In this document: positions 1 through 7,425 of the stretch, in pieces
How the letters are laid out: each line of letters starts with the position of its first letter
How positions within the stretch are numbered: position 1 is the stretch's first letter
NCBI GenBank assembly: GCA_012840965.1
Contig: DUVQ01000171.1
Span: forward strand, 1-32,970
Origin: Oligoflexales bacterium
GTDB lineage: Bacteria; Myxococcota_A; UBA9042; DTJE01
Length of the DNA: 32,970 nt
Reading direction: 5' to 3'
Program-made: the position numbers and the translations under genes
The notes under the pieces: generated by a model
Database searches by the model: none
What the model saw: only the letters and a program-made list of their open reading frames with translations
Told to the model about the DNA's origin: nothing

Positions 1-2
1 CC

Positions 3-680
3 GCCAAAGGCAGGATCGTCACCCTTGGCCTTCAACCAATAACTCCTGAAACTGGCTACGGATATATTCGATTTGGTGATTTCATTGGTGACACAGAGTC
101 AGTTAACCAAAAGTACAGAGCCCGAGCCATTCAGGCTTTTGTCGAAAAACCTGATCGCCAAACGGCTATGTCTTATTTAGAAGACACACGCTATTTGTGG
201 AACAGCGGAATCTTTGTTTTCAGGGCTGATACCATGCTTGAGCAGGTCAAAGAACATCTGCCAGACCTTGCCACATGTGTAAACGAACTTGAGAACATCA
301 ATCCTAAAGATTCTAAAGCTATAAAGAAATGCTGGGAGGCAATGCCTAGCATCTCAATCGATTATGGCGTTATGGAAAAAGCCCAGGGGTTGCTTGTAAT
401 TCCGTCATCTTTTGGCTGGAGCGACGTAGGCACCTGGAATGCCTTGGGGGCGTTTCCAAATGATGCTTCGGACAACTTTACACATGGCGATGTGATAGCG
501 ATTGATACCGCAAACAGTGTGCTTTACTGTGATGAAGGACTGTTAGTTACTTTAGGTATGGAAAACGTCGTGGTTGTTTCAACTAATCGTGTCGTCATGG
601 TTTGTCCGACTGATCGCACTCAGGAAGTCAGGAGAATTATTGATGAACTGAAGGCGCGAAACAAGGGCGAATATAGCTAA
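3..680 (+). CDS. manC: Mannose-1-phosphate guanylyltransferase, C-terminal part (5' end outside window)
   Basis: This is the 3' part of a gene that enters the window already open in frame 3; no start codon is visible and roughly the first third of the protein is missing. The enzyme makes GDP-mannose from mannose-1-phosphate and GTP in the cytoplasm, for polysaccharide or glycoprotein synthesis. The translation shows the family motifs PETGYGYI, FVEKPD, WNSGIFVF, SIDYGVMEKA and FGWSDVGTWNAL in the expected order. It stops after the guanylyltransferase domain, so it is the short form without the C-terminal cupin (isomerase) domain found in E. coli CpsB. The YchF-like gene follows after 25 bp and may be cotranscribed. 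The partner phosphomannomutase lies about 8.5 kb downstream on the same strand. Family assignment is firm; the symbol follows from family resemblance. Confidence 0.93.
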   Translation, partial: AKGRIVTLGLQPITPETGYGYIRFGDFIGDTESVNQKYRARAIQAFVEKPDRQTAMSYLEDTRYLWNSGIFVFRADTMLEQVKEHLPDLATCVNELENINPKDSKAIKKCWEAMPSISIDYGVMEKAQGLLVIPSSFGWSDVGTWNALGAFPNDASDNFTHGDVIAIDTANSVLYCDEGLLVTLGMENVVVVSTNRVVMVCPTDRTQEVRRIIDELKARNKGEYS

Positions 681-705
681 ATCATCAAAACAACGAGGAA
701 TATAG

Positions 706-1767
706 ATGAAGGTAGCCTTAATTGGTTTGCCCCAAAGCGGCAAAACTACAATGTTTCGCGCTTTGGTTGGGCCTGGTGTATCAAAGGAAAAAGGGTTGTT
801 AAACCTTGGCATTGTCAAGGTTCCAGATAAACGAGTTGAAAAGCTTGCCCAAATCTACAATCCAAAGCGGACGGTTTACGCCCAGATTGAGGTAGTTGAA
901 GCAACCGCAGTTCACAAGGGTGACAAAAAAGGTGGGCAGGGCTCAACTCTTGACCCAGCCTTGCTAAACTTGCTTAAACCAATGGACGCCTTTTTGTTGG
1001 TGACACGTGCCTTTGATGAAGAAGGCCTTTGTGAGCCCAGGGCAGATGTTGAAGCTATCATTGAAGAAATGATGCTTTCCGACCTTATGGTACTAGAGGC
1101 GCGACTTGAGCGAGATGAGCTTGACCGCAAGAAAGGAAAGTCTGTAATACCAGCAGAAGAACTTGATGCACTGACAAAATGCCGCGAATTGCTTGAAAGT
1201 GGCCGTTTGATTGCCGAGGCTCCAGATGTCGCAAATTTGGCGGAACTTCGCACTTATGCCTTTTTAACGGCTCGCCCAATCTTGGTAATAGCAAACGTGG
1301 CCGAGGCTGATGCTGGCACACCAATCGAAGAACTTTTAAAGCGTTATGACCTACCAGTTCGAGGGCTACAGACATTTGCATGTTGTGCGCAGATAGAGGC
1401 AGAGTTACAGGAATTACCAGATGACGAACGTCCAGATTTTATGGAGGCACTGGGAATAACCGAACCAGCGGTTAACATCGTCATTGAACAGGTTTACAAG
1501 GCCTTGGGCCTGATATCATTCCTGACCACCGGTGAAGACGAATGCCGAGCATGGACCATCAGAAAGGGCACTTTAGCACCTAAGGCCGCCGGAGTAGTTC
1601 ACAGTGACATTGAAAAAGGCTTTATCAGAGCCGAGGTAATCGCTTATGACGAGTTTGAAGCCCTAGGCTCTGAGCAAGCGGCAAAAAAGGCCGGAAAATA
1701 CCGCTTGGAAGGACGAGAATACGCAGTCCAAGACGGTGATATTATTCATTTTAGGTTTAACGTCTAG
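706..1767 (+). CDS. YchF/OLA1-like P-loop GTPase/ATPase with degenerate switch II
   Basis: This 353-residue protein is close to the usual YchF length (about 363). It has a Walker A motif GLPQSGKTT at residues 7-15 and an NVAE element where the YchF family carries its NxxE nucleotide-specificity motif. The C-terminal TGS/DUF933 region includes GLISFLTTGEDECRAWTIRK and ends DGDIIHFRFNV. YchF proteins bind ATP in preference to GTP and associate with ribosomes and stress responses. Here the G3 region, normally DxAGLVxGAS in the family, reads VVEATAVHKGDKKGG. The switch II aspartate and glycine are therefore absent, and hydrolysis may be altered. I read it as a divergent YchF-like paralogue rather than orthodox ychF, so no symbol is given. 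The start has a GAGGAATAT ribosome site. The 3' end overlaps the convergent HD gene by 11 bp. Confidence 0.85.
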   Translation: MKVALIGLPQSGKTTMFRALVGPGVSKEKGLLNLGIVKVPDKRVEKLAQIYNPKRTVYAQIEVVEATAVHKGDKKGGQGSTLDPALLNLLKPMDAFLLVTRAFDEEGLCEPRADVEAIIEEMMLSDLMVLEARLERDELDRKKGKSVIPAEELDALTKCRELLESGRLIAEAPDVANLAELRTYAFLTARPILVIANVAEADAGTPIEELLKRYDLPVRGLQTFACCAQIEAELQELPDDERPDFMEALGITEPAVNIVIEQVYKALGLISFLTTGEDECRAWTIRKGTLAPKAAGVVHSDIEKGFIRAEVIAYDEFEALGSEQAAKKAGKYRLEGREYAVQDGDIIHFRFNV

Positions 1768-2896
1768 CCCCTATATTGATTCCAAAACCACCCACCACAA
1801 ACCTTTGTTTATACAAAAGCAATCCAATAACGCCAGCCAAGGCCGTTGCATCCTTGTAGTACATGGCACTCTTCAACTCTTTATCTGTAAGCCCCAACTT
1901 AGCAAAAGTGGCCTTGCAAAACTCCAACTCCCGAGCCTCAACCTCATCCAGTGATACCGTGGCCTTTTTCAATTTACAGTCATACTTGAAAATGATGCCA
2001 TCAAACAACTCATAGATTGGGGAGCCAGGACCCAATTGGCTGTCGGTAACTGTTACCAAACGGTCCATTTCGTACAAATACTTTTGAAAGGCCAGGGAAA
2101 GATATGTAACCATTGGAAAAACATGATCTTTTATATTGACCGAATGAGCCAGACGCAAAAGCTCACGATAAGTGGCCTTCCCACACTTTTTAAAAAGCGT
2201 CACTATGGAATCCGCCGCTTCACGAGCCCTAGTGTCCCAGGCCATTCCAGTAACCATCACCTTTGCACTGTTCAATATGGATAAGTTCTTGTAACACTGG
2301 TAAATTTTGTCACTTGCCTCATAGTTATCAATAGTCAAAATGTTGTGCATTCGGTCAGCCATTTTAACCATGGCAGCAATATAGGCGACTTGTCTGTCTG
2401 CATTGTTAAAGACATCATTGATCGATTCGTAGTAATTGTCGCTCCTTTTTCTGGTAAGCGCATCGGTGGCGCCAACTATTAGTCTAGCTTCAGCTGGTCT
2501 TACGTCCACCTCATAGCACAAATCCGATATTTCTTGGCTAAAATGCATCCGAATTGGGTCAGAAGCATCAGGGTGAAGTTCCTGGTATTCGTTGAAAAAA
2601 TGGTCGGTTCTTTCCTCTGGCACATCGTGTAAAAGACCAATGGCAATAACGTATGGTTTGCATCCAGCCAGCTTTAAAAAACGGGCCACATTCGTTGGAT
2701 GGACAAAGGCTTGCTGACCATTTTTTCGCCTTCGCATCCTAGAGTAAAGCTCTTGTGCCAACTGGTAAACCCTTGTGATAAGCCCTATGTCTGTAGGATC
2801 TTCAATACCAGTCAGCAACTCTTCCAACGTCACAGGCTCTGGACGAGCGTGCCAAATCTCGAAAGGCTTGTATTGCTCCCTATTGTTTCTGTCCAT
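1757..2896 (-). CDS. RelA/SpoT-like HD-domain protein, second of a tandem pair
   Basis: The 379-residue protein has an N-terminal HD phosphohydrolase fold. FVHPTNVARFL (His66) is followed by GLLHDVPEER (His90-Asp91) and later MVKMADRMHNILT (Asp181), the same order as the hydrolase domain of Rel/SpoT alarmone enzymes. No synthetase, TGS or ACT domain is present. The roughly 150-residue C-terminal half is unrecognised but shared with the upstream paralogue (TYLSLAFQKY, ELFDGIIFKY, YYKDATALAGV). The start at 2896 was chosen because GGAGGG precedes it at good spacing and the N-terminus then aligns with the paralogue; an earlier in-frame start at 2932 lacks both. It overlaps the upstream HD gene by 17 bp, which implies translational coupling. 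The EE after HDxP replaces the ED pair needed for (p)ppGpp hydrolysis in Rel enzymes, so the substrate is uncertain. Confidence 0.8.
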   Translation of the reverse strand: MDRNNREQYKPFEIWHARPEPVTLEELLTGIEDPTDIGLITRVYQLAQELYSRMRRRKNGQQAFVHPTNVARFLKLAGCKPYVIAIGLLHDVPEERTDHFFNEYQELHPDASDPIRMHFSQEISDLCYEVDVRPAEARLIVGATDALTRKRSDNYYESINDVFNNADRQVAYIAAMVKMADRMHNILTIDNYEASDKIYQCYKNLSILNSAKVMVTGMAWDTRAREAADSIVTLFKKCGKATYRELLRLAHSVNIKDHVFPMVTYLSLAFQKYLYEMDRLVTVTDSQLGPGSPIYELFDGIIFKYDCKLKKATVSLDEVEARELEFCKATFAKLGLTDKELKSAMYYKDATALAGVIGLLLYKQRFVVGGFGINIGARR

Positions 2897-4055
2897 CAAA
2901 CCCTCCATCCCTGTGCAAACTGTCGACACCACTTACCACATACCCTTCCTTGTACAGCAACAATGCAACCACTTCACCAAGTGCCAAAGCGTCCTTGTAG
3001 TGAATCGCAACCAGCAACTCATCGTCAGTCAAATGCTCATTCGAAAAAATGTCTTTGCAGTATTCGAGTTCATTGTCCACAATTTTCTGGAACGCCTCGT
3101 GATCACGATAAAGTTTACGTTCGTACTTGTGAATGATCCCGTGGAAAAGATTGGGGATAGACACACCAATCTCCAAAGTTCCATCAGTTATCTCATCAAG
3201 CCCACCCTTTTGATGGTGGTATTTCTCAAGGCCCAAAGAAAGATAGGCGAGCACTGGAAATACATTACTATCGCTGCGTTCAGCATGCGTAAGGGATTGT
3301 AATACTTGGAAGGTTGCCTTCCCACACTTCTTAAAAAGCAGTTCAATCGCTTTGGTGATTTCATCATCTACAGATTTCAGCGGATGCTGGTGTCCTTTTG
3401 CCTTTATGTTTGTCAGTAACGCCTTGGCATAGTTCAGCAAAATCACATTCTTGAAACACTGATACAAGCGGTCTTCATCCACGTAGTTTTCAATTGTTCT
3501 TATGTTGTGCAGACGATCCGCAAGCTTGATTGCAACTGATATCAGCCTTACATCGTAGTCATAATGACTAAAAATCTCACCAATCCCTTCGTAAAATCGA
3601 TCCGCGTCTACGTGTGTTAAAACCAGCACAATTTTGTAGACAAGTTCCGCGAGATCACGGTCATAACCGGTCTCGTCTGTAGCTTTCAAAATCTCCCCAT
3701 GAACAAACTTTCCGAGTTCCTCCTTGTTGATCTCGGCATCCTTACCTTTCTCCTCAATCAGCAATCTGATGGGCTCGTCAACGGTGTCGTGCAGTATGGC
3801 CGCTGCAATAACATGCGGCTTACAGCCGGCCATTTTTACAAAGTGGGCGACGTTGGTTGGGTGGGTAAACCGCGACTCACCATTACGCCTTCTTTTTGAT
3901 TCCCTGACAATGCCCTGGGCAATCTCGTAACAAGCCTCGATAAATCGAACATCTGGCTCTGGCAACCCATCAGTCAGGATATTGACATCAACAGGTTCTG
4001 GTGAAGGTGGCCAGATATCGAATTTTTCAAAAACCTCAGCAGATCTATCAGGCAT
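2880..4055 (-). CDS. RelA/SpoT-like HD-domain protein, first of a tandem pair
   Basis: This 391-residue paralogue of the following gene has the HD-domain signature FTHPTNVAHFV (His65), AAILHDTVDEP (His89-Asp90) and AIKLADRLHNIRT (Asp180). These match the metal-binding positions of the Rel/SpoT hydrolase domain. The C-terminal half (AYLSLGLEKY, NLFHGIIHKYERKL, IHYKDALALGEVVALLLYK) is shared with the twin and not recognised otherwise. The ATG at 4055 is preferred because GGAGG lies 6 bases upstream; a TTG at 4061 would sit directly against that ribosome site. A terminator-like hairpin upstream (4109-4128) separates it from the lipoprotein gene, so the HD pair probably has its own promoter. Rel enzymes carry HDxxED; this protein has DE, so (p)ppGpp hydrolysis cannot be assumed. 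Confidence 0.8.
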   Translation of the reverse strand: MPDRSAEVFEKFDIWPPSPEPVDVNILTDGLPEPDVRFIEACYEIAQGIVRESKRRRNGESRFTHPTNVAHFVKMAGCKPHVIAAAILHDTVDEPIRLLIEEKGKDAEINKEELGKFVHGEILKATDETGYDRDLAELVYKIVLVLTHVDADRFYEGIGEIFSHYDYDVRLISVAIKLADRLHNIRTIENYVDEDRLYQCFKNVILLNYAKALLTNIKAKGHQHPLKSVDDEITKAIELLFKKCGKATFQVLQSLTHAERSDSNVFPVLAYLSLGLEKYHHQKGGLDEITDGTLEIGVSIPNLFHGIIHKYERKLYRDHEAFQKIVDNELEYCKDIFSNEHLTDDELLVAIHYKDALALGEVVALLLYKEGYVVSGVDSLHRDGGFDGQKQ

Positions 4056-4108
4056 TACCAACCTCCGTGAGCTTTTGATTTTGCTAATTGAATTTGAGAA
4101 TTACAAGC

Positions 4109-4128
4109 AAAAATGCGCCAACTGCGCA
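4109..4128 (-). terminator. Rho-independent terminator-like hairpin after the EEP lipoprotein gene
   Basis: On the minus strand the sequence reads TGCGC, a 5-base loop AGTTG, GCGCA, then five T. It sits about 37 bp past the stop of the lipoprotein gene and before the HD pair, in the right orientation to end that transcript. The stem is short, so termination may be partial. Confidence 0.6.
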
Positions 4129-4164
4129 GAAACCACCAAACCCTTTGAAAAACCAAAGGAATTG

Positions 4165-5265
4165 TTATTCAAATGGCACCTCTGCTATTACAGGAAAATG
4201 GTCCGATGGATAGCGACCATCATAGCTTGTGGTCACGACCTTTGTTTCTATTGTTGGGAGAAAACCGTTTTCAGAGCGCAAAACCCAGTCAATTCGCGCA
4301 CCCTCGGTGTTGCCGGTAAAGGCATGGTAGGTGCCAACATCCTCTTTTCCAACCTCAACCCAGGTATCAATCAATGGAAATTCAACGCCCTTGTCATTTG
4401 GAAGCTCACCAACCAAAATCTTCCACGCCTCGCTACCAGCTGCGATATTAAAGTCACCAGTCAGAATCACAGGCAAGCCATCTGCAACATCAGCAATGAT
4501 TTTCAAAGTGATTTCCGCAGAACGTTCCTGGATGCGATCTTTCGCAACATAGTCCCAGTGAGTATTTACAAACATGTACACCCGGTCATTTCCAACATAG
4601 CGCAGTTTGGCCCAAGTGATAATCCTAGGTATGAATTGCTCTTCAGATATTTTAACCAGCTGCTCTTCAGGGGTATCACTTAACGACCACGTCTTCGATT
4701 CGACCAGCTCAAACAGGTGTCGTTTAAACATAATCGCGTTTGTTTCCTCGATCTCAGTGCCGTTACGAGTCTCACCAACCCAGTCGTATTGTGGCAGGCG
4801 CTCAAGCATATGTTCGAGCTGAATGGGCCAGCTTTCCTGCGTTCCTATGATCATTGGGTTTTCCTCGGTGAGCATCTGCTCAATCAGCTCAATCCGGTTA
4901 AACCATTCGTTTTCGTCCGAGTCTCCAAAAAGAGTCCGAATGTTAAAGGTCATCACCTTCAGCACAGTTGGTGGTGGTTCCTGGATGTCAGCGTCTTCGC
5001 CATCCGGGCCTTCGGCGTCAGCATCTGGAACATCTAAATCGTCAGTGTCAGTATCCTGGTTGTCGGCGGCCTGGAGGTCGTCATCCTGGTTGTCGGGGGC
5101 CTGGACGTCGGTATCTGGCTGGTCAAAATCTTGGAGGTCGCCATCCTGGTTGTCCACCTCGTGAGTATCCACCTCTTGAGTGTCGGTATCCTGGACATCG
5201 CCGGTACCATTGCATCCAAGGCTAATTAAAAGCCCAAAAACCAAAGCAGCATAAAGCCTACTCAT
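4165..5265 (-). CDS. Secreted lipoprotein with endonuclease/exonuclease/phosphatase (EEP) domain
   Basis: The 366-residue product begins with a lipoprotein signal ending ISLGC (Cys18). A roughly 85-residue Asp/Gln-rich linker follows, made of loose DNQDxDLQ and DxQxPD units, and then an EEP-fold hydrolase. EEP catalytic motifs are all visible: MTFNIRT (Asn), GTQESW (Glu), VNTHWDY (His), LTGDFN (Asp/Asn) and the terminal SDHFPVIAE (Asp-His). Such domains cleave phosphodiesters in nucleic acids, phosphoinositides or sphingomyelin; the substrate here is unknown. It should be anchored in the cell envelope with the acidic linker as a tether. The ATG at 5265 is supported by GGAGGGAGC just upstream; a start at 5289 would add eight residues before the signal and lacks that site. 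It follows the pirin remnant by 25 bp. Confidence 0.86.
   Translation of the reverse strand: MSRLYAALVFGLLISLGCNGTGDVQDTDTQEVDTHEVDNQDGDLQDFDQPDTDVQAPDNQDDDLQAADNQDTDTDDLDVPDADAEGPDGEDADIQEPPPTVLKVMTFNIRTLFGDSDENEWFNRIELIEQMLTEENPMIIGTQESWPIQLEHMLERLPQYDWVGETRNGTEIEETNAIMFKRHLFELVESKTWSLSDTPEEQLVKISEEQFIPRIITWAKLRYVGNDRVYMFVNTHWDYVAKDRIQERSAEITLKIIADVADGLPVILTGDFNIAAGSEAWKILVGELPNDKGVEFPLIDTWVEVGKEDVGTYHAFTGNTEGARIDWVLRSENGFLPTIETKVVTTSYDGRYPSDHFPVIAEVPFE
5040..5190 (-). repeat. Imperfect Asp-rich coding repeat in EEP lipoprotein linker
   Basis: This stretch of the EEP lipoprotein gene is internally repetitive. Plus-strand words such as CCTGGTTGTC and GGCCTGGA recur with short periods and encode Asp-rich units of the type DNQDxDLQ and DTDVQAPD. 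Similar acidic linkers follow the lipobox in two unrelated lipoproteins of the window (12540-14855 and 22496-23878). Shadow frames across it also look repetitive and are not genes. Confidence 0.7.
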
Positions 5266-5290
5266 GCTCCCTCCATCAGCACCTTTCAAG

Positions 5291-5608
5291 CTAGCGCTTC
5301 AAAAAAGTGCCATCATGCAGTTTTTGGAAAGCTTGGACCAATTCTTCCTGGGTGTTCATAACGATTGGCCCTCGCCAAGCAACAGGTTCGCCTAAAGGCC
5401 TGCCAGAAACAAGTAAAAAACGCACTCCTTCGTCAGCTACCCCTATAATTTTCACCGCATCACCGTCACCAAAGCGCACAAGCGTTCTGTTGTCAGCCTC
5501 ACTTGCTCCAAATTTGCCAATGCCGTCATACACGTATGCAAACGCCGACTGAGCCCCAAAACACTCTGCCCAGCTTAAAACCTGTTTGAAAGTGACAAGA
5601 GGTTTCAT
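5291..5608 (-). CDS. Truncated pirin-family protein (C-terminal cupin remnant)
   Basis: The 105-residue reading frame matches only the C-terminal third of pirin: [45 protein letters not shown] and [10 protein letters not shown] in order. Full pirins are about 280-300 residues with two cupin domains, and the N-terminal metal-binding cupin is absent here. The first 15 or so residues look unrelated, and no convincing ribosome site precedes the ATG at 5608. Just beyond it, the 40-bp divergent gap already contains the ribosome site of the first tandem lipoprotein gene. The simplest reading is a gene broken when the lipoprotein block was joined here. It could still be translated as the head of an operon with the EEP lipoprotein gene. 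Confidence 0.72.
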   Translation of the reverse strand: MKPLVTFKQVLSWAECFGAQSAFAYVYDGIGKFGASEADNRTLVRFGDGDAVKIIGVADEGVRFLLVSGRPLGEPVAWRGPIVMNTQEELVQAFQKLHDGTFLKR

Positions 5609-5648
5609 TAACCTTACGCGTTAGTTTCTTAAAACTAGGGAGGTTATG

Positions 5649-6368
5649 ATGAACCAGGATTCAAAGCTTATGAAAAACGAAAGATTGCGTATTTCGACGG
5701 CAGTTATATTTGGCAGTGTTGCGTTTTATGTGGTCTGCACAAGTGGATGTACGTCAGATGTCGTCAGTGGGCCAGAGGCGATAGAGGCTTTGTGCAAACA
5801 ATTGGAAGCCTGTTCAATGCTTGATACATGGGATTATAAAAGCGTTGAGCATTGTAAAAGCAGTGAAGCTCGTGGATGGGACAAGTACGAAGGATGCCTA
5901 GACAAAATGACAACTGTTACCCTTTGTTATTCAAATCTTAAATGCGATCAACTTTCGTATGTGCGAGCGGCGGCACTGTGTCGGGAGCCAAGGACCGATC
6001 TTTACGATTGCATGGTAAAGCTCTACGAGGGTGAGGGCGATGACTCGGACGATCTCGGGCATGACTACTATGGATATGATGCCTCTGAGGATGAATTGGT
6101 TGATGGGTACTGCGAAACGCTTGAAAGCTGCGGCAACTTAAAATCCTGGGCTTTTGAATCTTTGGACGACTGCAAGGACCAACAATATGATAATTTTAGA
6201 CGCCTTGCCCCATGCAAAACTGAATTTGGGGCGGTGTTAAGCTGCTGGATGAGCCAAAGTTGCGAAGCACGAACTCCCGCCGAGTATCGGAACCATTGCC
6301 AAGACATTAAACAGGACCTTGATAATTGCATTAGGCAAGCTTCACTTGAGGGTAAATTGCCATCCTAG
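5649..6368 (+). CDS. Eight-cysteine-domain lipoprotein A (two domains)
   Basis: First of four tandem paralogues. A signal peptide ends VVCTSGC (lipid-attachment Cys34). It is followed by two copies of a domain with cysteine spacing C-x5-C-x13-C-x13-C-x9-C-x5-C-x11-C-x9-C, separated by an acidic Asp/Glu/Tyr linker. The mature protein is predicted to be envelope-anchored and, with eight cysteines per domain, probably disulfide-bonded. I do not recognise the family and assign no function. Of two adjacent ATGs (5646, 5649), the second is preferred: GGAGG lies 5 bases before it, and its N-terminus MNQDSKL then matches the MYQDSKL and MRQDSRL starts of paralogues C and D. It starts divergently 40 bp from the pirin remnant. 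Confidence 0.85.
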   Translation: MNQDSKLMKNERLRISTAVIFGSVAFYVVCTSGCTSDVVSGPEAIEALCKQLEACSMLDTWDYKSVEHCKSSEARGWDKYEGCLDKMTTVTLCYSNLKCDQLSYVRAAALCREPRTDLYDCMVKLYEGEGDDSDDLGHDYYGYDASEDELVDGYCETLESCGNLKSWAFESLDDCKDQQYDNFRRLAPCKTEFGAVLSCWMSQSCEARTPAEYRNHCQDIKQDLDNCIRQASLEGKLPS

Positions 6369-6515
6369 CCTAGCAAATCGGTAGGTTCGATTAGTCTGTG
6401 TTTGCACGTCTCGAATGGTTTTGTATTACCGCGTGATGATACGTCTTTGAGCGAACGTATGCGCTCGAACATGACCAACTCGAACATTATTGCAGTAGGG
6501 AAGGTCTAAGGATTC

Positions 6516-6542
6516 ATCCGTTGGCGGATTGTGATTTTTTTT
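6516..6542 (+). terminator. Short hairpin plus T-tract between lipoprotein genes A and B
   Basis: ATCCG, loop TTGG, CGGAT is followed within five bases by eight consecutive T. It lies at the end of the 212-bp gap after lipoprotein A and could end that transcript. It overlaps the proposed -35 of the lipoprotein B promoter. The stem is only 5 bp. Further upstream in the same gap (6449-6466) GAGCG/CGCTC forms another small inverted repeat; nothing else is recognised there. Confidence 0.4.
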
Positions 6543-6550
6543 GCTAGGCT
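6521..6550 (+). promoter_or_regulatory. Putative promoter of lipoprotein B (extended -10)
   Basis: TTGGCG, 18-bp spacer, then TAGGCT preceded by TGC, giving the extended -10 pattern TGnTAnnnT. It ends 30 bp before the GTG start of lipoprotein B. The same TGnTAG(G/T)CT word precedes lipoproteins C and D and the pyrophosphatase gene at similar distances, which is the main support. Confidence 0.5.
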
Positions 6551-6580
6551 TGCCTAGTGGCTCAATAATAGGAGGTTCTT

Positions 6581-7321
6581 GTGAGTCAAAAGTCAAAATT
6601 TAATGGAAACAGCAACTTGGCGATTCTTACAGCGGTTTTATTTATCAGCGTGGCCTTGTCTGGGTTCTGGACCACAGGGTGTGACACAAAAGAGGCCAGT
6701 GGAGACGAAGTTGTGGAAGTTTTGTGCAAAAAGCTTGAAAGCTGCTCGAAGCTTGGAGAGTGGAACTACGATAGCTATGGCGAATGCACGAAACATGAAC
6801 TAGAGTCATGGAACGAGTATGATGAATGCCATACCGAGATGGAGGACCTTGCTAATTGCGCTGCAGACCTCAAATGTGATCAATTGACTCTCGACCACTT
6901 GATAGTGCTATGTAAAGACGAGGGAAGAGCGCTTGGAGTCTGCATGGAAAAGGCTGATGAGGAAGACCAAGAAGATGCTGATGGGGATGACCAAGAAAGT
7001 CCCGAAGATGACACAAATAATCCTGAAGACACCCCCGAAAACGGCTTCTCGGACGAAGATTTGGCTGATGCCTTCTGCGGGAAGATTGATAGCTGCAGCG
7101 AATTCGAGTTGTGGGAATACACTTCCAAGTCTGATTGCTACCAGTCCATTATGTACGATTTTGAAGACGTTGGCCCATGCAGACCTGAATTTGTGGATGT
7201 ATTAACGTGTGCTGAAGAAGTTGTTTGTGAAGTATTGAGCCTTGATGAGCTTGATAATTATTGCTACAACGTAATGCAGAGTTTTGAAGATTGCTTGATT
7301 GATGCCGGGCTGGTGGAATAA
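6581..7321 (+). CDS. Eight-cysteine-domain lipoprotein B (two domains)
   Basis: Second tandem paralogue, 246 residues, starting with GTG after GGAGGTTCTT. The signal peptide ends FWTTGC (Cys34). Two domains follow with exactly the same spacing as in lipoprotein A (5, 13, 13, 9, 5, 11, 9 residues between successive cysteines). They are joined by a roughly 35-residue linker rich in Asp, Glu and Pro (EDQEDADGDDQ, PEDDTNNPEDT). Between cysteines the domain keeps features such as SCSKLGEWNY and a Trp/Phe-x2-Tyr/Val pattern before the fourth cysteine, and reads as mostly helical. Function is unknown. A 104-bp gap with its own promoter-like sequence precedes the next paralogue. Confidence 0.85.
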   Translation: MSQKSKFNGNSNLAILTAVLFISVALSGFWTTGCDTKEASGDEVVEVLCKKLESCSKLGEWNYDSYGECTKHELESWNEYDECHTEMEDLANCAADLKCDQLTLDHLIVLCKDEGRALGVCMEKADEEDQEDADGDDQESPEDDTNNPEDTPENGFSDEDLADAFCGKIDSCSEFELWEYTSKSDCYQSIMYDFEDVGPCRPEFVDVLTCAEEVVCEVLSLDELDNYCYNVMQSFEDCLIDAGLVE

Positions 7322-7360
7322 GCCTGGTCCAAAAAAACGAATCTTTTAGTAGTTATTCTA

Positions 7361-7390
7361 TTTACACCCCATGAACACTTCTGTTAGTCT
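7361..7390 (+). promoter_or_regulatory. Putative promoter of lipoprotein C
   Basis: TTTACA, 18-bp spacer, then TAGTCT with TGT before it (extended -10). The 14-mer ACTTCTGTTAGTCT containing the -10 recurs exactly upstream of lipoprotein D at nearly the same distance (35 versus 33 bp before the ATG). This suggests the paralogues are each driven by a copied promoter. Confidence 0.6.
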
Positions 7391-7425
7391 CTAGTTTCGA
7401 CAGTTTTGAGGCTAAGGAGGACCTA

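Noticed and set aside
3982-4683. 233-residue open frame on the plus strand
   Set aside because: It is antisense to the EEP lipoprotein and HD genes, both well supported by motifs, and crosses the terminator between them.
5034-5219. Small repetitive open frame inside the EEP lipoprotein gene
   Set aside because: It is an alternative frame of the Asp-rich coding repeat; its apparent periodicity comes from the linker, not from a gene.
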